Shown here: positions 8,343 to 18,600 of the stretch, piece by piece
Position numbering within the stretch: position 1 is the stretch's first letter
How the letters are laid out: each line of letters opens with the position of its first letter
NCBI RefSeq assembly: GCF_019697375.1
Contig: NZ_JAHCDI010000004.1
Span: 4,327,324 to 4,391,323, forward strand
Direction of reading: 5' to 3'
From: Micromonospora tarapacensis
Lineage (GTDB): Bacteria > Actinomycetota > Actinomycetes > Mycobacteriales > Micromonosporaceae
DNA: 64,000 nucleotides
Notes under the pieces: generated by a model
What the model was told of the DNA's origin: nothing
The model's database searches: none
Seen by the model: the letters and a program-made list of their open reading frames with translations, nothing else
Program-made: the position numbers and the translations under genes

Positions 8343-8597
8343 CTTCGGCGCGGCCCTCCGTCAAGGGCGTCGAACACCACCGCCGACCACATCCTCGTGT
8401 TCAACCACGCCCTTGAGCAGATCCCCGACGCCCACCGGCACGGCACGCCGATCCCCGTGCGCTCGGACTCGGCCGGCTGCACACACGGCTTCCTCGCCCG
8501 CATCCGCAGCCTGCGTGAACACGGCATCGACGTCCGGTTCTCCGTCGGCGTGGCGATCACCGAGCCGGTCCGCGAGGCGATCCGGGCTGCCATCGGA
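8343..8597 (+). pseudogene. IS1380-type transposase fragment
   Basis: Directly after the amidohydrolase stop, 85 codons read as an internal piece of an IS1380-family transposase. Recognisable blocks are ASNTTADHILVFNHALEQIP, DAHRHGTPIPVRSDSAGCTH and GIDVRFSVGVAITEPVREAI. The motif VRSDSAG carries a catalytic Asp. Both ends of the gene are missing and no start or terminal repeats are seen. It marks past insertion and deletion between the amidohydrolase and alaS. Confidence 0.7.
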
Positions 8598-8720
8598 TGG
8601 AATCACGCACGATCGTGCAGGCCGCCCGCGACCACGGCGTTTGTCTGGGGAGAAGCATCAATAACCAGGGGCTGTTCTGGTGACCAGTGTGCATGACTGT
8701 GGTCCGGCTGATGCGGTGGG

Positions 8721-8771
8721 GACCTGGGCGGGTTCCGACGAGAGTTCTACGACTGCTTGACCGCCCGGGCC
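8721..8771 (+). pseudogene. Fragment of the N-terminus of a second transposase
   Basis: Seventeen codons read DLGGFRREFYDCLTARA, which resembles the start of a transposase type common in Streptomyces and Frankia (form 'dLGrFR.eFYdCLtaRADALfEL'). An in-frame stop lies just upstream and similarity ends in a C-rich stretch. It is only a scrap. It explains the GGTGGGGACC sequence upstream of alaS, which could otherwise be mistaken for a T-box motif. Confidence 0.45.
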
Positions 8772-8917
8772 CCGCCCCAGGCAACGCTTCCACCTAGTTG
8801 CGAGACGTCCCTTAGACTGCCCGATGGCACATGACAACGTGTCACACACGATGGGAAGCCACAGCGAAGCCGGGCGACCTCCACAGATCGTTCGGCGACA
8901 TGGAAGGACGAATGCTG

Positions 8918-11599
8918 ATGAGGTCCGCGGAAATCCGCAAACGCTGGCTCGGATTTTTCGAGGAGCGCGGGCACACGGTCGTGCCTTCGGCACCGCTAAT
9001 CGCGGACGATCCGACCCTGCTGCTGGTACCTGCAGGCATGGTGCCTTTCAAGCCATACTTCCTCGGCCAGGAGAAGCCGCCCTTCCCGCGGGCCACGAGC
9101 ATCCAGAAATGCGTCCGCACCCCGGACATCGACGAGGTTGGCAAGACCACTCGCCATGCCACGTTCTTCCAAATGTGCGGCAATTTCTCGTTCGGTGACT
9201 ATTTCAAGAAGGAAGCGATCACCCTCGGTTGGGAACTGCTGACCTCCCCGCAGGACGCGGGCGGCTACGGCATGGATCCCGAGCGGCTGTGGATCACCGT
9301 CTTCCACGAGGATTCCGAAGCCGAGACGATCTGGCGCGATGTCGTCGGCGTCCCGCCGGAGCGGATCCAACGCCTGGGCATGGGGCCGAACTTCTGGTCC
9401 ATGGATGTGCCCGGACCCTGCGGACCTTCGTCCGAGATTTGCTACGACCGCGGCCCTGAGTACGGCCCCGAAGGCGGCCCTGCTGTCAACGACGAGCGCT
9501 ACATCGAATTGTGGAACCTCGTGTTCATGCAGTACGAACGAGGTGAAGGAACCGGAAAGGAGGACTTCGAGATCCTCGGGGTGCTGCCGGCGAAGAACAT
9601 CGACACCGGCCTCGGCCTCGAGCGGCTGGCGATGATCCTCCAGGGCGTGAACAGCATCTTCGAAATCGACACCTCGCGTGCCGTCATCGACAAGGCGACC
9701 GAGCTGACCGGAGTTCCGTACGGCGCGGATCCGAAATCGGATGTCTCGCTCCGCATCGTTTCGGACCACATGCGGGCGTCGGTGATGCTCGTCGGGGATG
9801 GGGTCACACCCGGCAACGAGGGCCGCGGTTACGTTCTGCGCCGGATTCTGCGCCGCGCCATCCGCAATATGCGGTTACTCGGCTCCACCGGGCCGGTCGC
9901 CAAAGCCCTGCTCGACACCGTCATCGAGATCATGGGTGAGCAGTACCCCGAACTCCTGGCAGACCGCCCGCGTATCGAAATCGTCGTGCTGGCGGAAGAG
10001 GCCGCATTCCTCAAGACACTGAAAACCGGCACCGCCATCCTCGACGAGACGGTCGCCGAGACCAAACGCCGCGGTTCCTCCGTCCTGGGCGGCGACCAGG
10101 CGTTCATGCTGCACGACACTTACGGCTTCCCCATCGACCTGACCCTGGAAATGGCAGCCGAGCAGGGCCTGAAGGTCGACGAGGGCAGCTTCCGGCAGCT
10201 CATGAAGCAGCAGCGGGACCGGGCCAAGGCCGACGCTAGGGCGAAGAAGGCCGGCCACGCCGACCTGTCCGCCTACCGGGGTATTGCGGACCAGTCCGGG
10301 GCCGCCGAGTTCACCGGATACGAGTTGTTGGAGGACGAGGCTTCGGTCGTCGGCCTGCTGGTCGACGGCGTCCCTTCGCCCGTGGCGTCCGAGGGCGACG
10401 ACGTCGAGATCGTCCTGGACCGAACGCCTTTCTACGCCGAGGGCGGCGGCCAGTTGGCCGACCACGGCCGAATCCAGACAGACTCGGGCGCGACCGTGAC
10501 TGTTCACGACGTGCAGCAACCGGTGCCCGGCGTCCTGGTGCACTCGGGCAGGGTGCTGGTCGGCGAAGTCACTGTCGGCTCGACCGTGCTCGCGACGGTT
10601 GACGTCGAACGCCGTCGTGCCGTCTCGCGTGCGCACTCGGCGACTCACCTGACACACCAGGCGCTCCGCGACGCGCTCGGCCCGTCGGCCGCGCAGGCTG
10701 GCTCGGAGAACTCGCCCGGGCGGTTCCGCTTCGACTTCGCCTCACCCTCCGCGGTGCCCCACTCCGTGCTCGCGGACGTCGAGCAGGAAATCAACGAAGT
10801 GCTGGCCCGCGAGCTGGAAGTGACGGCCGCGGTGATGACCCTGGATGAGGCTCGCAAGCAGGGGGCTGTCGCGATGTTCGGCGAAAAGTACGGCGACCGG
10901 GTGCGCGTCGTCGCCATCGGCGACTACTCCAAGGAACTGTGCGGCGGCACGCATGTCCGCAACACCGCGCAACTCGGCTTGGTAAAGCTGATGAGCGAGT
11001 CGTCCATCGGCGCGGGCGTACGACGAGTCGAGGCACTGGTCGGCGTGGACGCGTACCGCTTCCTGGCGCGCGAGCACACGTTGGTGAGGCAGCTGACCGA
11101 GTTGGTCAAGGGCAAGCCGGAGGAACTGCCGGAGAAGGTCGCCGTCATGATCACGCGCATCCGGGAGGCGGACAAGGAGATCGACCGCTTCCGGCTCGAC
11201 CGTCTCATGCAGGCGAGTGCATCGCTTGTGCAATCGGCCGAGCACGTCGGCGGCGTTGCGCTGGTCGCGGCGAGGGTGCGCGACGGGATCGCCATGGACG
11301 ATCTGCGGCGGATGGCACGGGACGTGTGTGAGCGGTTCCCGTCCACAGAGGCTACGGTCGCCTTGTTCTCCGTCAAGGACGGCCGCCCGTTGTGTGTGGT
11401 CGTGGTGAATGAGAAGGGGCAGGCCCGCGGACTGAAAGCCGGCAAGCTGATCCGTACGGCGATGGCGGTCCTCGGGGGGCACGGAGGCGGCAAGGACAGC
11501 ATGGCGCAGGGTGCGGGCACCGACCCGGGCGCCCTGGACCAGGCCATCGCCGCGACACGCCAGGCCGTCCTCGCGCAGATTCCGGCGCAGGACAAGTAG
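8918..11599 (+). CDS. alaS: Alanine-tRNA ligase, accessory-region copy with a TTA codon
   Basis: The 893-residue product is a full class II alanyl-tRNA synthetase. It has catalytic motif 2 around [20 protein letters not shown] and motif 3 around [16 protein letters not shown]. The editing domain carries HSATHLTHQ (HxxxH) and ELCGGTH (CxxxH), and the C-Ala domain ends [11 protein letters not shown]. It charges tRNA-Ala and hydrolyses Ser- and Gly-tRNA-Ala. ATG 8918 is chosen because AAGGA (8904-8908) is nine bases upstream. A rare TTA leucine codon is in frame at 9875-9877, so translation should need the bldA-type tRNA. No mltG, aroE or RNA-processing neighbours of the usual housekeeping alaS are present; instead it follows IS debris, an amidohydrolase and antibiotic-type regulators. 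I infer a second, possibly drug-resistant copy, but whether another alaS exists lies outside this window. Confidence 0.93.
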   Translation: MRSAEIRKRWLGFFEERGHTVVPSAPLIADDPTLLLVPAGMVPFKPYFLGQEKPPFPRATSIQKCVRTPDIDEVGKTTRHATFFQMCGNFSFGDYFKKEAITLGWELLTSPQDAGGYGMDPERLWITVFHEDSEAETIWRDVVGVPPERIQRLGMGPNFWSMDVPGPCGPSSEICYDRGPEYGPEGGPAVNDERYIELWNLVFMQYERGEGTGKEDFEILGVLPAKNIDTGLGLERLAMILQGVNSIFEIDTSRAVIDKATELTGVPYGADPKSDVSLRIVSDHMRASVMLVGDGVTPGNEGRGYVLRRILRRAIRNMRLLGSTGPVAKALLDTVIEIMGEQYPELLADRPRIEIVVLAEEAAFLKTLKTGTAILDETVAETKRRGSSVLGGDQAFMLHDTYGFPIDLTLEMAAEQGLKVDEGSFRQLMKQQRDRAKADARAKKAGHADLSAYRGIADQSGAAEFTGYELLEDEASVVGLLVDGVPSPVASEGDDVEIVLDRTPFYAEGGGQLADHGRIQTDSGATVTVHDVQQPVPGVLVHSGRVLVGEVTVGSTVLATVDVERRRAVSRAHSATHLTHQALRDALGPSAAQAGSENSPGRFRFDFASPSAVPHSVLADVEQEINEVLARELEVTAAVMTLDEARKQGAVAMFGEKYGDRVRVVAIGDYSKELCGGTHVRNTAQLGLVKLMSESSIGAGVRRVEALVGVDAYRFLAREHTLVRQLTELVKGKPEELPEKVAVMITRIREADKEIDRFRLDRLMQASASLVQSAEHVGGVALVAARVRDGIAMDDLRRMARDVCERFPSTEATVALFSVKDGRPLCVVVVNEKGQARGLKAGKLIRTAMAVLGGHGGGKDSMAQGAGTDPGALDQAIAATRQAVLAQIPAQDK

Positions 11600-11612
11600 A
11601 ACCGTCGGCTTC

Positions 11613-11658
11613 TTCGGTTACCCCAGAACGCGACCGGAAGCGCTCTGGGGTAACCGAA
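11613..11658. terminator. Hairpin terminator between alaS and acyl-CoA dehydrogenase genes
   Basis: TTCGGTTACCCCAGA (11613-11627) is perfectly complementary to TCTGGGGTAACCGAA (11644-11658), giving a 15-bp stem with a 16-base loop. It lies between convergent genes 14 bp after the alaS stop and 23 bp from the acyl-CoA dehydrogenase stop. It can serve both. There is no long T-run, as is usual in high-GC actinobacteria. It also marks the junction between accessory and core-like sequence. Confidence 0.85.
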
Positions 11659-11681
11659 ACTGCTGCCAGAACAGTCCCGAA

Positions 11682-12845
11682 TCAGCCCTTCAGGAGCTGT
11701 CTTGCCATGACAATCCGCTGCACCTGGTTCGTACCCTCGTAGATCTGGGTGATCTTGGCGTCGCGCATCATCCGCTCGACCGGGTAGTCCCGGGTGTAGC
11801 CGTAGCCGCCGAGCAGCTGCACCGCATCGGTGGTGATTTCCATGGCGGCGTCCGAGGCGAAGCACTTCGCCGCCGCGCCGAAGTACGTCAGGTCGGCGTC
11901 GCCCCGCTCGGACCGGCCGGCCGCCGCATAGGTCAACTGCCGGGCGGCCTCCAGCTTCATCCCCATGTCGGCGAGCATGAACTGCACGCCCTGGAACTCC
12001 GCCACCGCCTTGCCGAACTGCTTGCGCTCGGCCACGTACCCCTTGGCGTAGTCGAGCGCGCCCTGGGCGATGCCGACGGCCTGGGCGGCGATGGTGACGC
12101 GGGTGTGGTCCAGGGTCGTCATCGCGGTGGCGAAGCCACTGCCCTCCGGGCCGATCATCCGATCCGCCGGAATCCGGACGTTGTCCAGATAGACCTCGCG
12201 GGTCGGCGAACCCTTGATGCCCAGCTTCTTCTCCGGTGCGCCGAAGCTGACCCCGGGATCGGACTTCTCGACTACGAAGGCGGATATCCCCCGGGACCGG
12301 GCGGCCGGATCGGTCACCGCGAAGACCGTGTAGAACTCCGAGACGCCGGCATTGGTGATCCAGCGCTTCACACCGTTGAGCACCCAGTGATCACCGTCAC
12401 GTACCGCTCGCGTGGTCATCGACGCCGCGTCGCTGCCGGCCTCCGGCTCCGACAGGCAGTACGAGAACATCGCCTCGCCGGCGGCGACGGGCGTCAGGTA
12501 ACGACGCTTGAGTTCCTCCGAGCCGGACAGCAGCAGCGGCATGGTGCCGAGTTTGTTCACGGCGGGGATGAGCGAGGACGAGGCGCAGGCCCGCGCCACC
12601 TCCTCGATCACGATCGCCGTGGCCAGCGCGTCCGCCCCGGCCCCGCCGTATTCGGCCGGGACGTGCGGGGCGTGGAAGTCGGCGGCGCGTAGCGCGTCGT
12701 ACGACGCCTTGGGAAACTCGGCGGTCTCGTCCGCCTCGGCGGCGTGCGGCGCCACCTTCGCCGCACAGACCTCACGGACCGCCTCCCGGATCGCCTCGTG
12801 CTCCTCGGGCAACCGGTACGCGTCGAATGACTGCTCTGCGGCCAT
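11682..12845 (-). CDS. Acyl-CoA dehydrogenase
   Basis: This 387-residue flavoprotein has the standard three-domain layout. The N-terminal helices are followed by the FAD/substrate strand region (FSYCLSEPEAGSDAASMTTRA, WITNAG). The C-terminal helices contain RKQFGKAVAEFQGVQFMLADM and the catalytic glutamate in QIYEGTNQVQRIVMARQLL. It oxidises acyl-CoA thioesters to enoyl-CoA in fatty-acid or branched-chain catabolism, passing electrons to ETF. ATG 12845 has an AGGGGAGGGG ribosome binding site. It is divergent from the UDP-glucose dehydrogenase gene across a 250-bp gap. Chain-length preference cannot be read from the sequence. Confidence 0.93.
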   Translation of the reverse strand: MAAEQSFDAYRLPEEHEAIREAVREVCAAKVAPHAAEADETAEFPKASYDALRAADFHAPHVPAEYGGAGADALATAIVIEEVARACASSSLIPAVNKLGTMPLLLSGSEELKRRYLTPVAAGEAMFSYCLSEPEAGSDAASMTTRAVRDGDHWVLNGVKRWITNAGVSEFYTVFAVTDPAARSRGISAFVVEKSDPGVSFGAPEKKLGIKGSPTREVYLDNVRIPADRMIGPEGSGFATAMTTLDHTRVTIAAQAVGIAQGALDYAKGYVAERKQFGKAVAEFQGVQFMLADMGMKLEAARQLTYAAAGRSERGDADLTYFGAAAKCFASDAAMEITTDAVQLLGGYGYTRDYPVERMMRDAKITQIYEGTNQVQRIVMARQLLKG

Positions 12846-13095
12846 GTCGGCCCCTCCCCTTCACGGCTATCATGCGCAGTCTGTAGCGTCACCTGGACGC
12901 CCACCGCGCAGACTGAAGGATAACGACCACAGTTCAGGCGATGTTACCGGCGCGTAGGCTCGGCCCTGACGGAGCACCGAAGCCGCTCGGCGATGATGGA
13001 CCACAGATGACGAACCACCCCTCCGGCGCCCCGTCCTGGCGCCGCAGCGGAACGCGACGCGGCCACGCGGCGCCAGTGCGAGCGGAGAGACAGGC

Positions 13096-14523
13096 GTGAC
13101 CATCCCGTACCCGAACACCCAGCCGGCGCCCGCCATCCTCGCGGTGGCACCCCCCTCGGGCGCCTCCCGGCCGCGGGTGACCTTCCTGGGCACCGGCTAC
13201 CTCGGTGCGACCTACGCCATCTGTTACGCGGAACTCGGCTACGAGGTGCTCGGCTTCGACGTCGACGCGGACAAGATCGCCAAGCTCAACGCGGGCGAGG
13301 TACCGATCCACGAGCCCGGCCTGGACGAGCTGCTCCGGCGTAACCTGGCCGCCGGCCGGCTGCGGTTCAGCACCGACATCCGCGAGACCGCCGACTTCGG
13401 CGACGTGCACTTCATCTGCGTCGGCACCCCGCAGCGGGCCGACGGGATGGGCGCCGACCTGTCGTACGTCGAGGCGTCCGTCACCAGCCTGGCCCAGCAC
13501 CTGACCCGCAAGGCGCTGATCGTCGGCAAGTCCACCGTCCCGGTCGGCACCGCCGACTGGGTGGAACAGTTGGTCGGCAAGCACACCCCGGCCGACCTGG
13601 GCATCGAGGTGGCGTGGAGTCCGGAGTTCCTCCAGGAGGGCTTCGCCGTCGACGACGTGCTGCGGCCCAACCGGATCGTGGTCGGCGTCAAGAGCGAGTG
13701 GGCCAACGGTATGCTCTACGCAGCCCACAAGGGCGTGTTCGACCTGGCCGCCACCGAGGATCGCGAGGTGCCCCTGGTGGTCACCGACTTCGCCACCGCC
13801 GAGCTGGTCAAGGTCGCCGCGAACGCCTTCCTCGCCACCAAGATCTCCTTCATCAACGCGATGGCCGAGGTCTGCGAGGTCGCCGGCGGCGACGTCACCC
13901 AGCTGGCCCGGGCCATCGGCTACGACCCCCGCATCGGCAACCGCTTCCTCCAGGCCGGGCTCGGCTTCGGCGGCGCCTGCCTACCCAAGGACATCCGGGC
14001 CTTCCAGGCACGCGCCCAGGAACTCGGTGCCGGCGAGGCACTGCGCTTCCTGCACGAGGTCGACCTGATCAATCTGCGCCGCCGGACCCGGGTCCTCCAA
14101 CTCGCCGCCGAACTGCTCGGCCGCCGCTCCGGCCCCGCCGGCCCCGATCTCTCCGGCACCCGCATCGCGGTGCTCGGCGCCACCTTCAAACCCAACACCG
14201 ACGACGTACGCGACGCCCCCGCCCTCTCCGTCGCCGCACTGCTGCACAAGGCCGGGGCCGAAGTACACGTCTACGACCCGCAGGGCATGGAGAACGCCCG
14301 CCGGGCGGTGCCGGAGCTGGCCTACGAGACCGGCATCACCGAGGCGGTGACCGGCGCCGACCTGGTCTGCGTTCTCACCGAGTGGGCCGATTTCCGCAAC
14401 GCCGACCCGACCACGCTCGGTGACCTGGTGGCCGGGCGGCGGGTGGTCGACGCCCGCAACTGCCTCGACTCGGCACTGTGGACGCAGGCCGGCTGGGAAT
14501 ACCGGGGCATGGGGCGGCCGTAG
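13096..14523 (+). CDS. ugd: UDP-glucose/GDP-mannose 6-dehydrogenase
   Basis: The 475-residue enzyme shows a Rossmann start VTFLGTGYLGATYAICYAELG. Also visible are the CVGTPQ and STVPVGTAD motifs, the SPEFLQEGFAVDD segment, the active-site cysteine in GFGGACLPKDI, and the UDP-binding C-terminal domain (LGATFKPNTDDVRDAPAL). It oxidises a UDP-sugar to the uronate for cell-wall or exopolysaccharide precursors. GTG 13096 has GGAGAG upstream. A 30-codon open frame (ATG 13007) ends across the start as GTGA; it might be a coupled upstream reading frame, but nothing supports it beyond position. The first 28 residues are a Pro/Ala-rich extension. Confidence 0.93.
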   Translation: MTIPYPNTQPAPAILAVAPPSGASRPRVTFLGTGYLGATYAICYAELGYEVLGFDVDADKIAKLNAGEVPIHEPGLDELLRRNLAAGRLRFSTDIRETADFGDVHFICVGTPQRADGMGADLSYVEASVTSLAQHLTRKALIVGKSTVPVGTADWVEQLVGKHTPADLGIEVAWSPEFLQEGFAVDDVLRPNRIVVGVKSEWANGMLYAAHKGVFDLAATEDREVPLVVTDFATAELVKVAANAFLATKISFINAMAEVCEVAGGDVTQLARAIGYDPRIGNRFLQAGLGFGGACLPKDIRAFQARAQELGAGEALRFLHEVDLINLRRRTRVLQLAAELLGRRSGPAGPDLSGTRIAVLGATFKPNTDDVRDAPALSVAALLHKAGAEVHVYDPQGMENARRAVPELAYETGITEAVTGADLVCVLTEWADFRNADPTTLGDLVAGRRVVDARNCLDSALWTQAGWEYRGMGRP

Positions 14524-14612
14524 TCGGTGACCCGCCGACAATTGTCGAATTCCTGGCCCGCATTGGGCATGCTGCGACAGTGGGAATCCACAGTGCGGGC
14601 GGGAGGGGTGTC

Positions 14613-15674
14613 GTGGCAACCTTTCAGTGCTCCTCGTGCGGCCGGGAGATCAAGCCGGCGGTCCGCTGCGCGCACTGCGGCGCCCACCAGCCGCAGTGGG
14701 CCGAGCACCTGGCCGAGATCGAACGGTCCATCGCGGAGATGAAGGCCCGCGAGGCCGCCATCGCCAGCGAACAGCGCAAGCTCGCCGCCAAGATGCAGGC
14801 CGCGCTGTTCCAGCGGGACGTCCTCTCGCACGCGGGCAACACGGGTGACGAACGCCTCAAGCAGGCCACCCGCCCCCGCCGCGTGCTGCGCCGCCGGCCG
14901 CCGCGCCGCCGGCCGTCCGACGGCGCCACCCCACCGCCGCGGGTGCCCCGCCAGGGCGCCGCCGCCGGCCCGGACGAGCCACCTCCGCCGTCCGCACCGA
15001 TCTGGTTGGACGCCGACGACCCGGAGCACCCGCCGGAGGCCTCCTCGCGGGAGGTGCAGAACATCCCGCTCGGCCTCGGTGCGCTGTTGCTCGGCGTCGC
15101 CGCCGTGGTCTTCGCCGTGGTCGCCACCAGTTCGATGGACGCGCTGGCCCGCCTCGGCATCCTGCTGCTCGCGACCGTGCTCATGCTGCTCGCCCCGCCG
15201 GTGCTGGTCCGGCGCGGGCTGACCTCGACCGCCGAGACCATCGCCGCGGTCGGCCTGCTCCTGATGCCGCTCACCGGGTACGCGCTGTGGGCCGTGGACC
15301 GGATCGGCAACGGCGGAGCCTCCGGTGCGGTCTTCGCCGGGGTGATCTTCGCGGTCACCGCCGCGGTCTCCGCCGGCTACGCGGGGTGGACCAGGCTGCG
15401 CGCGCCCCGGTTCGCCACCGTGCTGGCCGTCCAGCCGGTGGTGCCGCTGCTCGCGTACGACCGGATCAGCGGCCCGGTCGGCTGGGCGCTGGCACTGAGC
15501 GTGGTGGCTCTGCTCGACCTGTGGCTGGCCCGCTCCCCCGTCACCCTGGAGCAGCCGCGCACCGACGGACCGACCGCTCCCGGCCGAGCGAACGCACCCC
15601 GTCAGCGGCAGGCCGACGGGCGGCCCGAGGGGCGCCGGAGGAATCCGGTGAACTGCTGGACCCCACCACCGTGA
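14613..15674 (+). CDS. SCO7613-type multi-spanning membrane protein, N-terminal part
   Basis: GTG 14613 follows GGGAGGGG. The 353-residue product begins with a zinc ribbon (FQCSSCGREIKPAVRCAHCGAHQ) and a charged coiled-coil helix (EHLAEIERSIAEMKAREAAI). A Pro/Arg-rich linker and at least four hydrophobic helices follow. It then runs off into a non-hydrophobic Arg/Pro/Gly tail (from about residue 325) that ends at 15674. The adjoining frame continues the same kind of alternating membrane segments, and one missing base near 15,590-15,650 would fuse the two into one protein of about 1,630 residues, the usual architecture of this actinobacterial family. The function of the family is unknown. The alternative is two genes coupled by the GTGA overlap at 15671-15674. 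Confidence 0.75.
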   Translation: MATFQCSSCGREIKPAVRCAHCGAHQPQWAEHLAEIERSIAEMKAREAAIASEQRKLAAKMQAALFQRDVLSHAGNTGDERLKQATRPRRVLRRRPPRRRPSDGATPPPRVPRQGAAAGPDEPPPPSAPIWLDADDPEHPPEASSREVQNIPLGLGALLLGVAAVVFAVVATSSMDALARLGILLLATVLMLLAPPVLVRRGLTSTAETIAAVGLLLMPLTGYALWAVDRIGNGGASGAVFAGVIFAVTAAVSAGYAGWTRLRAPRFATVLAVQPVVPLLAYDRISGPVGWALALSVVALLDLWLARSPVTLEQPRTDGPTAPGRANAPRQRQADGRPEGRRRNPVNCWTPPP

Positions 15675-18600
15675 CCACCGCGGCGCCGCCGACCCGGCCG
15701 GTGCCGGGGCTGCGGGAGTTGGCCTGGGCGCTGCACGGCGTGGCGGTCGCGGTCGCCCTGGCGTACGCGGTGACGACCCTGTTGCAGACCACCACCGTGG
15801 CGGGCGCGACCGGCGCGGGACTGGTGTTGCTCCTCGCCGCCGCCGTCTGCCTGACCGGGACGCTGCTGCTCCGGCGTGCACCGCTGCCCGACCTCGGCGC
15901 GGGTGTGCTCACCCTCGCCGTGATCGGCGCCCTCGGTCGGATCGCCTCCGTGGCGCTGCCCGGCCGCGCGCTGCTGCTGATCGCGGCCGTCATCACGATC
16001 ACCGGTCTCGCGGTACGCGCGGTACCCGAGTCCGCCCGCCGGGGGCCGCAGTTGGCCTCGGCGGTGGCGCTGACGGTCAGCGGCGTGGTGGTCGCCGGCA
16101 GCGCCCTGCGCGCCGGGATCGCCCCGGTGCAGGCCGCACTGCCGGCCTGGGCGGCGGATCTCGACCGGTACCCCGCCGAGCTGGCCGCCGCGGTCGGACC
16201 AGCCGCCTGGCAGCTCGCCGCCAGCGCCTTTCTGCTGACCGTGGCGGCGGTGCTGGCCCTGCCGCCGGAGATCCGCCGCGAGTTCGCGGTGACCGGTGCC
16301 GCGCTGACCGCCCTCGCCGTACCGGCCTCCTTCGGGCTGGCCTGGACACTGGCACCGTGGCCGATGGTGCTGGCCGCGATCGGCATCGGGGCGATCGGCC
16401 TGTCCGCCCGCACCACCCGGGCGGCACTGGCGCACGCGGTGGCCGCCGCCGTCGTCGGGTCGGCCGGTGCCGGCGCGGCCCTGGCCCGCCCGGCGTTGAC
16501 CGCCGCGGTGCTGACCATCATCGTCGTGGCCGGCGCGCTGATCGCCGCCACTCCCCGGATCCGGCTCGCCCCGGCAACCGCGGACACCGTCTCGGCCTGG
16601 GCCGCCGGAGGTGCCGCCTTCGCCCTGCCCGGAGCGGTGGCCGCCGTCGTCGCCGCCACCCTGCCGGCCGGCACCGCCCCGACCCCGGCGAGCCTGCGCG
16701 AGGCAACCGTGCCGGTGCTGGCGGCCAGCTTCCTCGCCGTCTGCGTGACCCTCGGCTACGCCGCCGTCATCCAGGTGTCGCAGCGGCAGGTTCCGATGCC
16801 GCTGTCGGTGGGCACCGGCCTCGGCGCGCTGGTGGTCGCCGCTGCCGGGTTCGGCGCCCCCGGCGCCACCGTGGCCGACGCGTGGGTCGGCGCGCTGCTG
16901 CTGGTCTCCGCGGTGCTGCTCTTCCTGGCCCCGTCGATCGACAGCGGACGCCGTTCCGACCTGACCCTGGACGGCTCCGACCTGGCCGCCGCCGCGGTGA
17001 CCACCGCGCTGATCGCCACCCTGCTGCGAATCGGCACGGTGCTCGCACCGGGCGGACAGCTCGCCGTCGCCGCCGCGCTGGTCCTGGTGGTCGCCGTGGC
17101 GGCGCGGGCGATGCCGGAGGAGTGGCGGCGCGGACCGGTGCTCGGTCTCGCGGTCGGCGGTGTGCTGGTCGGGCTGCTGGCCGGCTGGATGGCCCTGCGC
17201 GGCGGGATCGGGGTGCTGGCCACGCCCGGTCCCATCTGGAACGGTGACCTCAGTGGCTGGCCGGCCGCGCCGACCGGCGGCGCGACCTGGCAGGGCCCGA
17301 TCGCCCTGGCCCTGCTGGCGGTCGCCGCGGGCATCCTGCTGCCGCCGCCGTGGCGCTACGACGTGGCCGGCGTGGCGGCCGTGCTCGCCACCATCGGCGC
17401 TCCCGCCGCGTTCGACCTCGCCTGGTGGTCGCCGATCCTGATCGGCGGCATGGTCGCCGCCATCTTCGGGATGGCCGCGGTCGCCTCGGTCGACCCCCGG
17501 GCGGCGCTGTCCCGGATAACCGTGGCCGGGGTGATCGCGCTGCACGCGGCCGGCGCCGGACTGGTGCGGCCATGGACCACCGCGCTGGCCCTCGGCAGCA
17601 TCGTGTTGATCGGCGCGGTGGTCGCGGCACTGGCCCGGAACCTGGCCGAGCCGCTCGTCGAAGACATCGACGCCGAGGGGATGCCACCGCACCTCGCGCA
17701 GATCGGCGGCGCGGGCGTGGGGGCGGCGTTGCTGGCCCTGCCGGGCGCCACGGCCGCCCTCGCCGCCGAGTTCGGCCATGCACCCCAGGTGGTGCTGACC
17801 GCAGGCCTGGCCGCCGCCAGCATCGGTCTCGCCGCGGCGGCGTCGGCCCGCCGGCAGGTTCCCCAGTACCTGCCCTGGGCCAGTGCCGGCGTGGTCGGTG
17901 GCGCGAGCGTGACGGCGATCGCCGCCATACCCATCCAACTGCCGGTCGGCGTCTACGCGGCGGCGGCGGCCCTGCTCGGCGTGCTCGCCGAGTTGGTCCG
18001 CGGGGCGACCGAACCGCCGGCCGGCGCGGCCCAGCCGGTCCGCCGCTGGTCCGTGCTGCTGGACGGGGCGCTGCGCCGGCTGCCCGACGACGCCCGGCGC
18101 CGGTGGCGGGTGAACCCGGCCGCCGGAGCGCTGGCCGCCGCCGCCCTGCCGACCGTCCTGGCGCTGGTCTCCATCGCCCCGGCGCTGGTGGCGGCCCTCG
18201 TCGACCCGCACCGCACCATCGGCGGGATCTGGCAGGGGCCGTCGGCGGCGCTGCTCGACCCGCCACCGGCCGCGGTCAACCCCACCCACGTGCTCACCGC
18301 CCTGCTGCTCACTGCGACGGCGGCCCTGGCCGCCACCGGGTTCAGCGGTGGCCGGCGATCGCGAGCCGTGCCGGTGGTGCTGCCCGGGACCGCCGTGACC
18401 CTGCTGATCGCCCCGATCGCGCTGGGTGGCGGCTGGCCGGCCAGCACCCTCGCGGCGCTGGCCGTGTTCACCATCTCGATGCTGGGGCTGGCGCTGACGC
18501 CACCCCCGGCCCTCGTGGAGCGGGCCCGCTCGCTGCGGCTGGCCCGGGTACTGGTCTTCGTGATCGGGCTGGCCGCCGGCGGGGCCGGCCTCGCCGGCAG

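Noticed and set aside
8700..8760. T-box-like GGTGGGGACC upstream of alaS
   Set aside because: The bases encode DLGGFRREFYDCLTARA, a transposase fragment, and no specifier stem or antiterminator pairing could be found.
1..11660. Integrated element with attachment sites
   Set aside because: No integrase, no tRNA at the boundary and no matching direct repeats were seen around 11,600; the accessory character rests on content only.
13007..13099. 30-codon frame overlapping the ugd start as GTGA
   Set aside because: No ribosome binding site and Arg/Pro/Ala-rich composition typical of chance frames in this genome; mentioned only under ugd.
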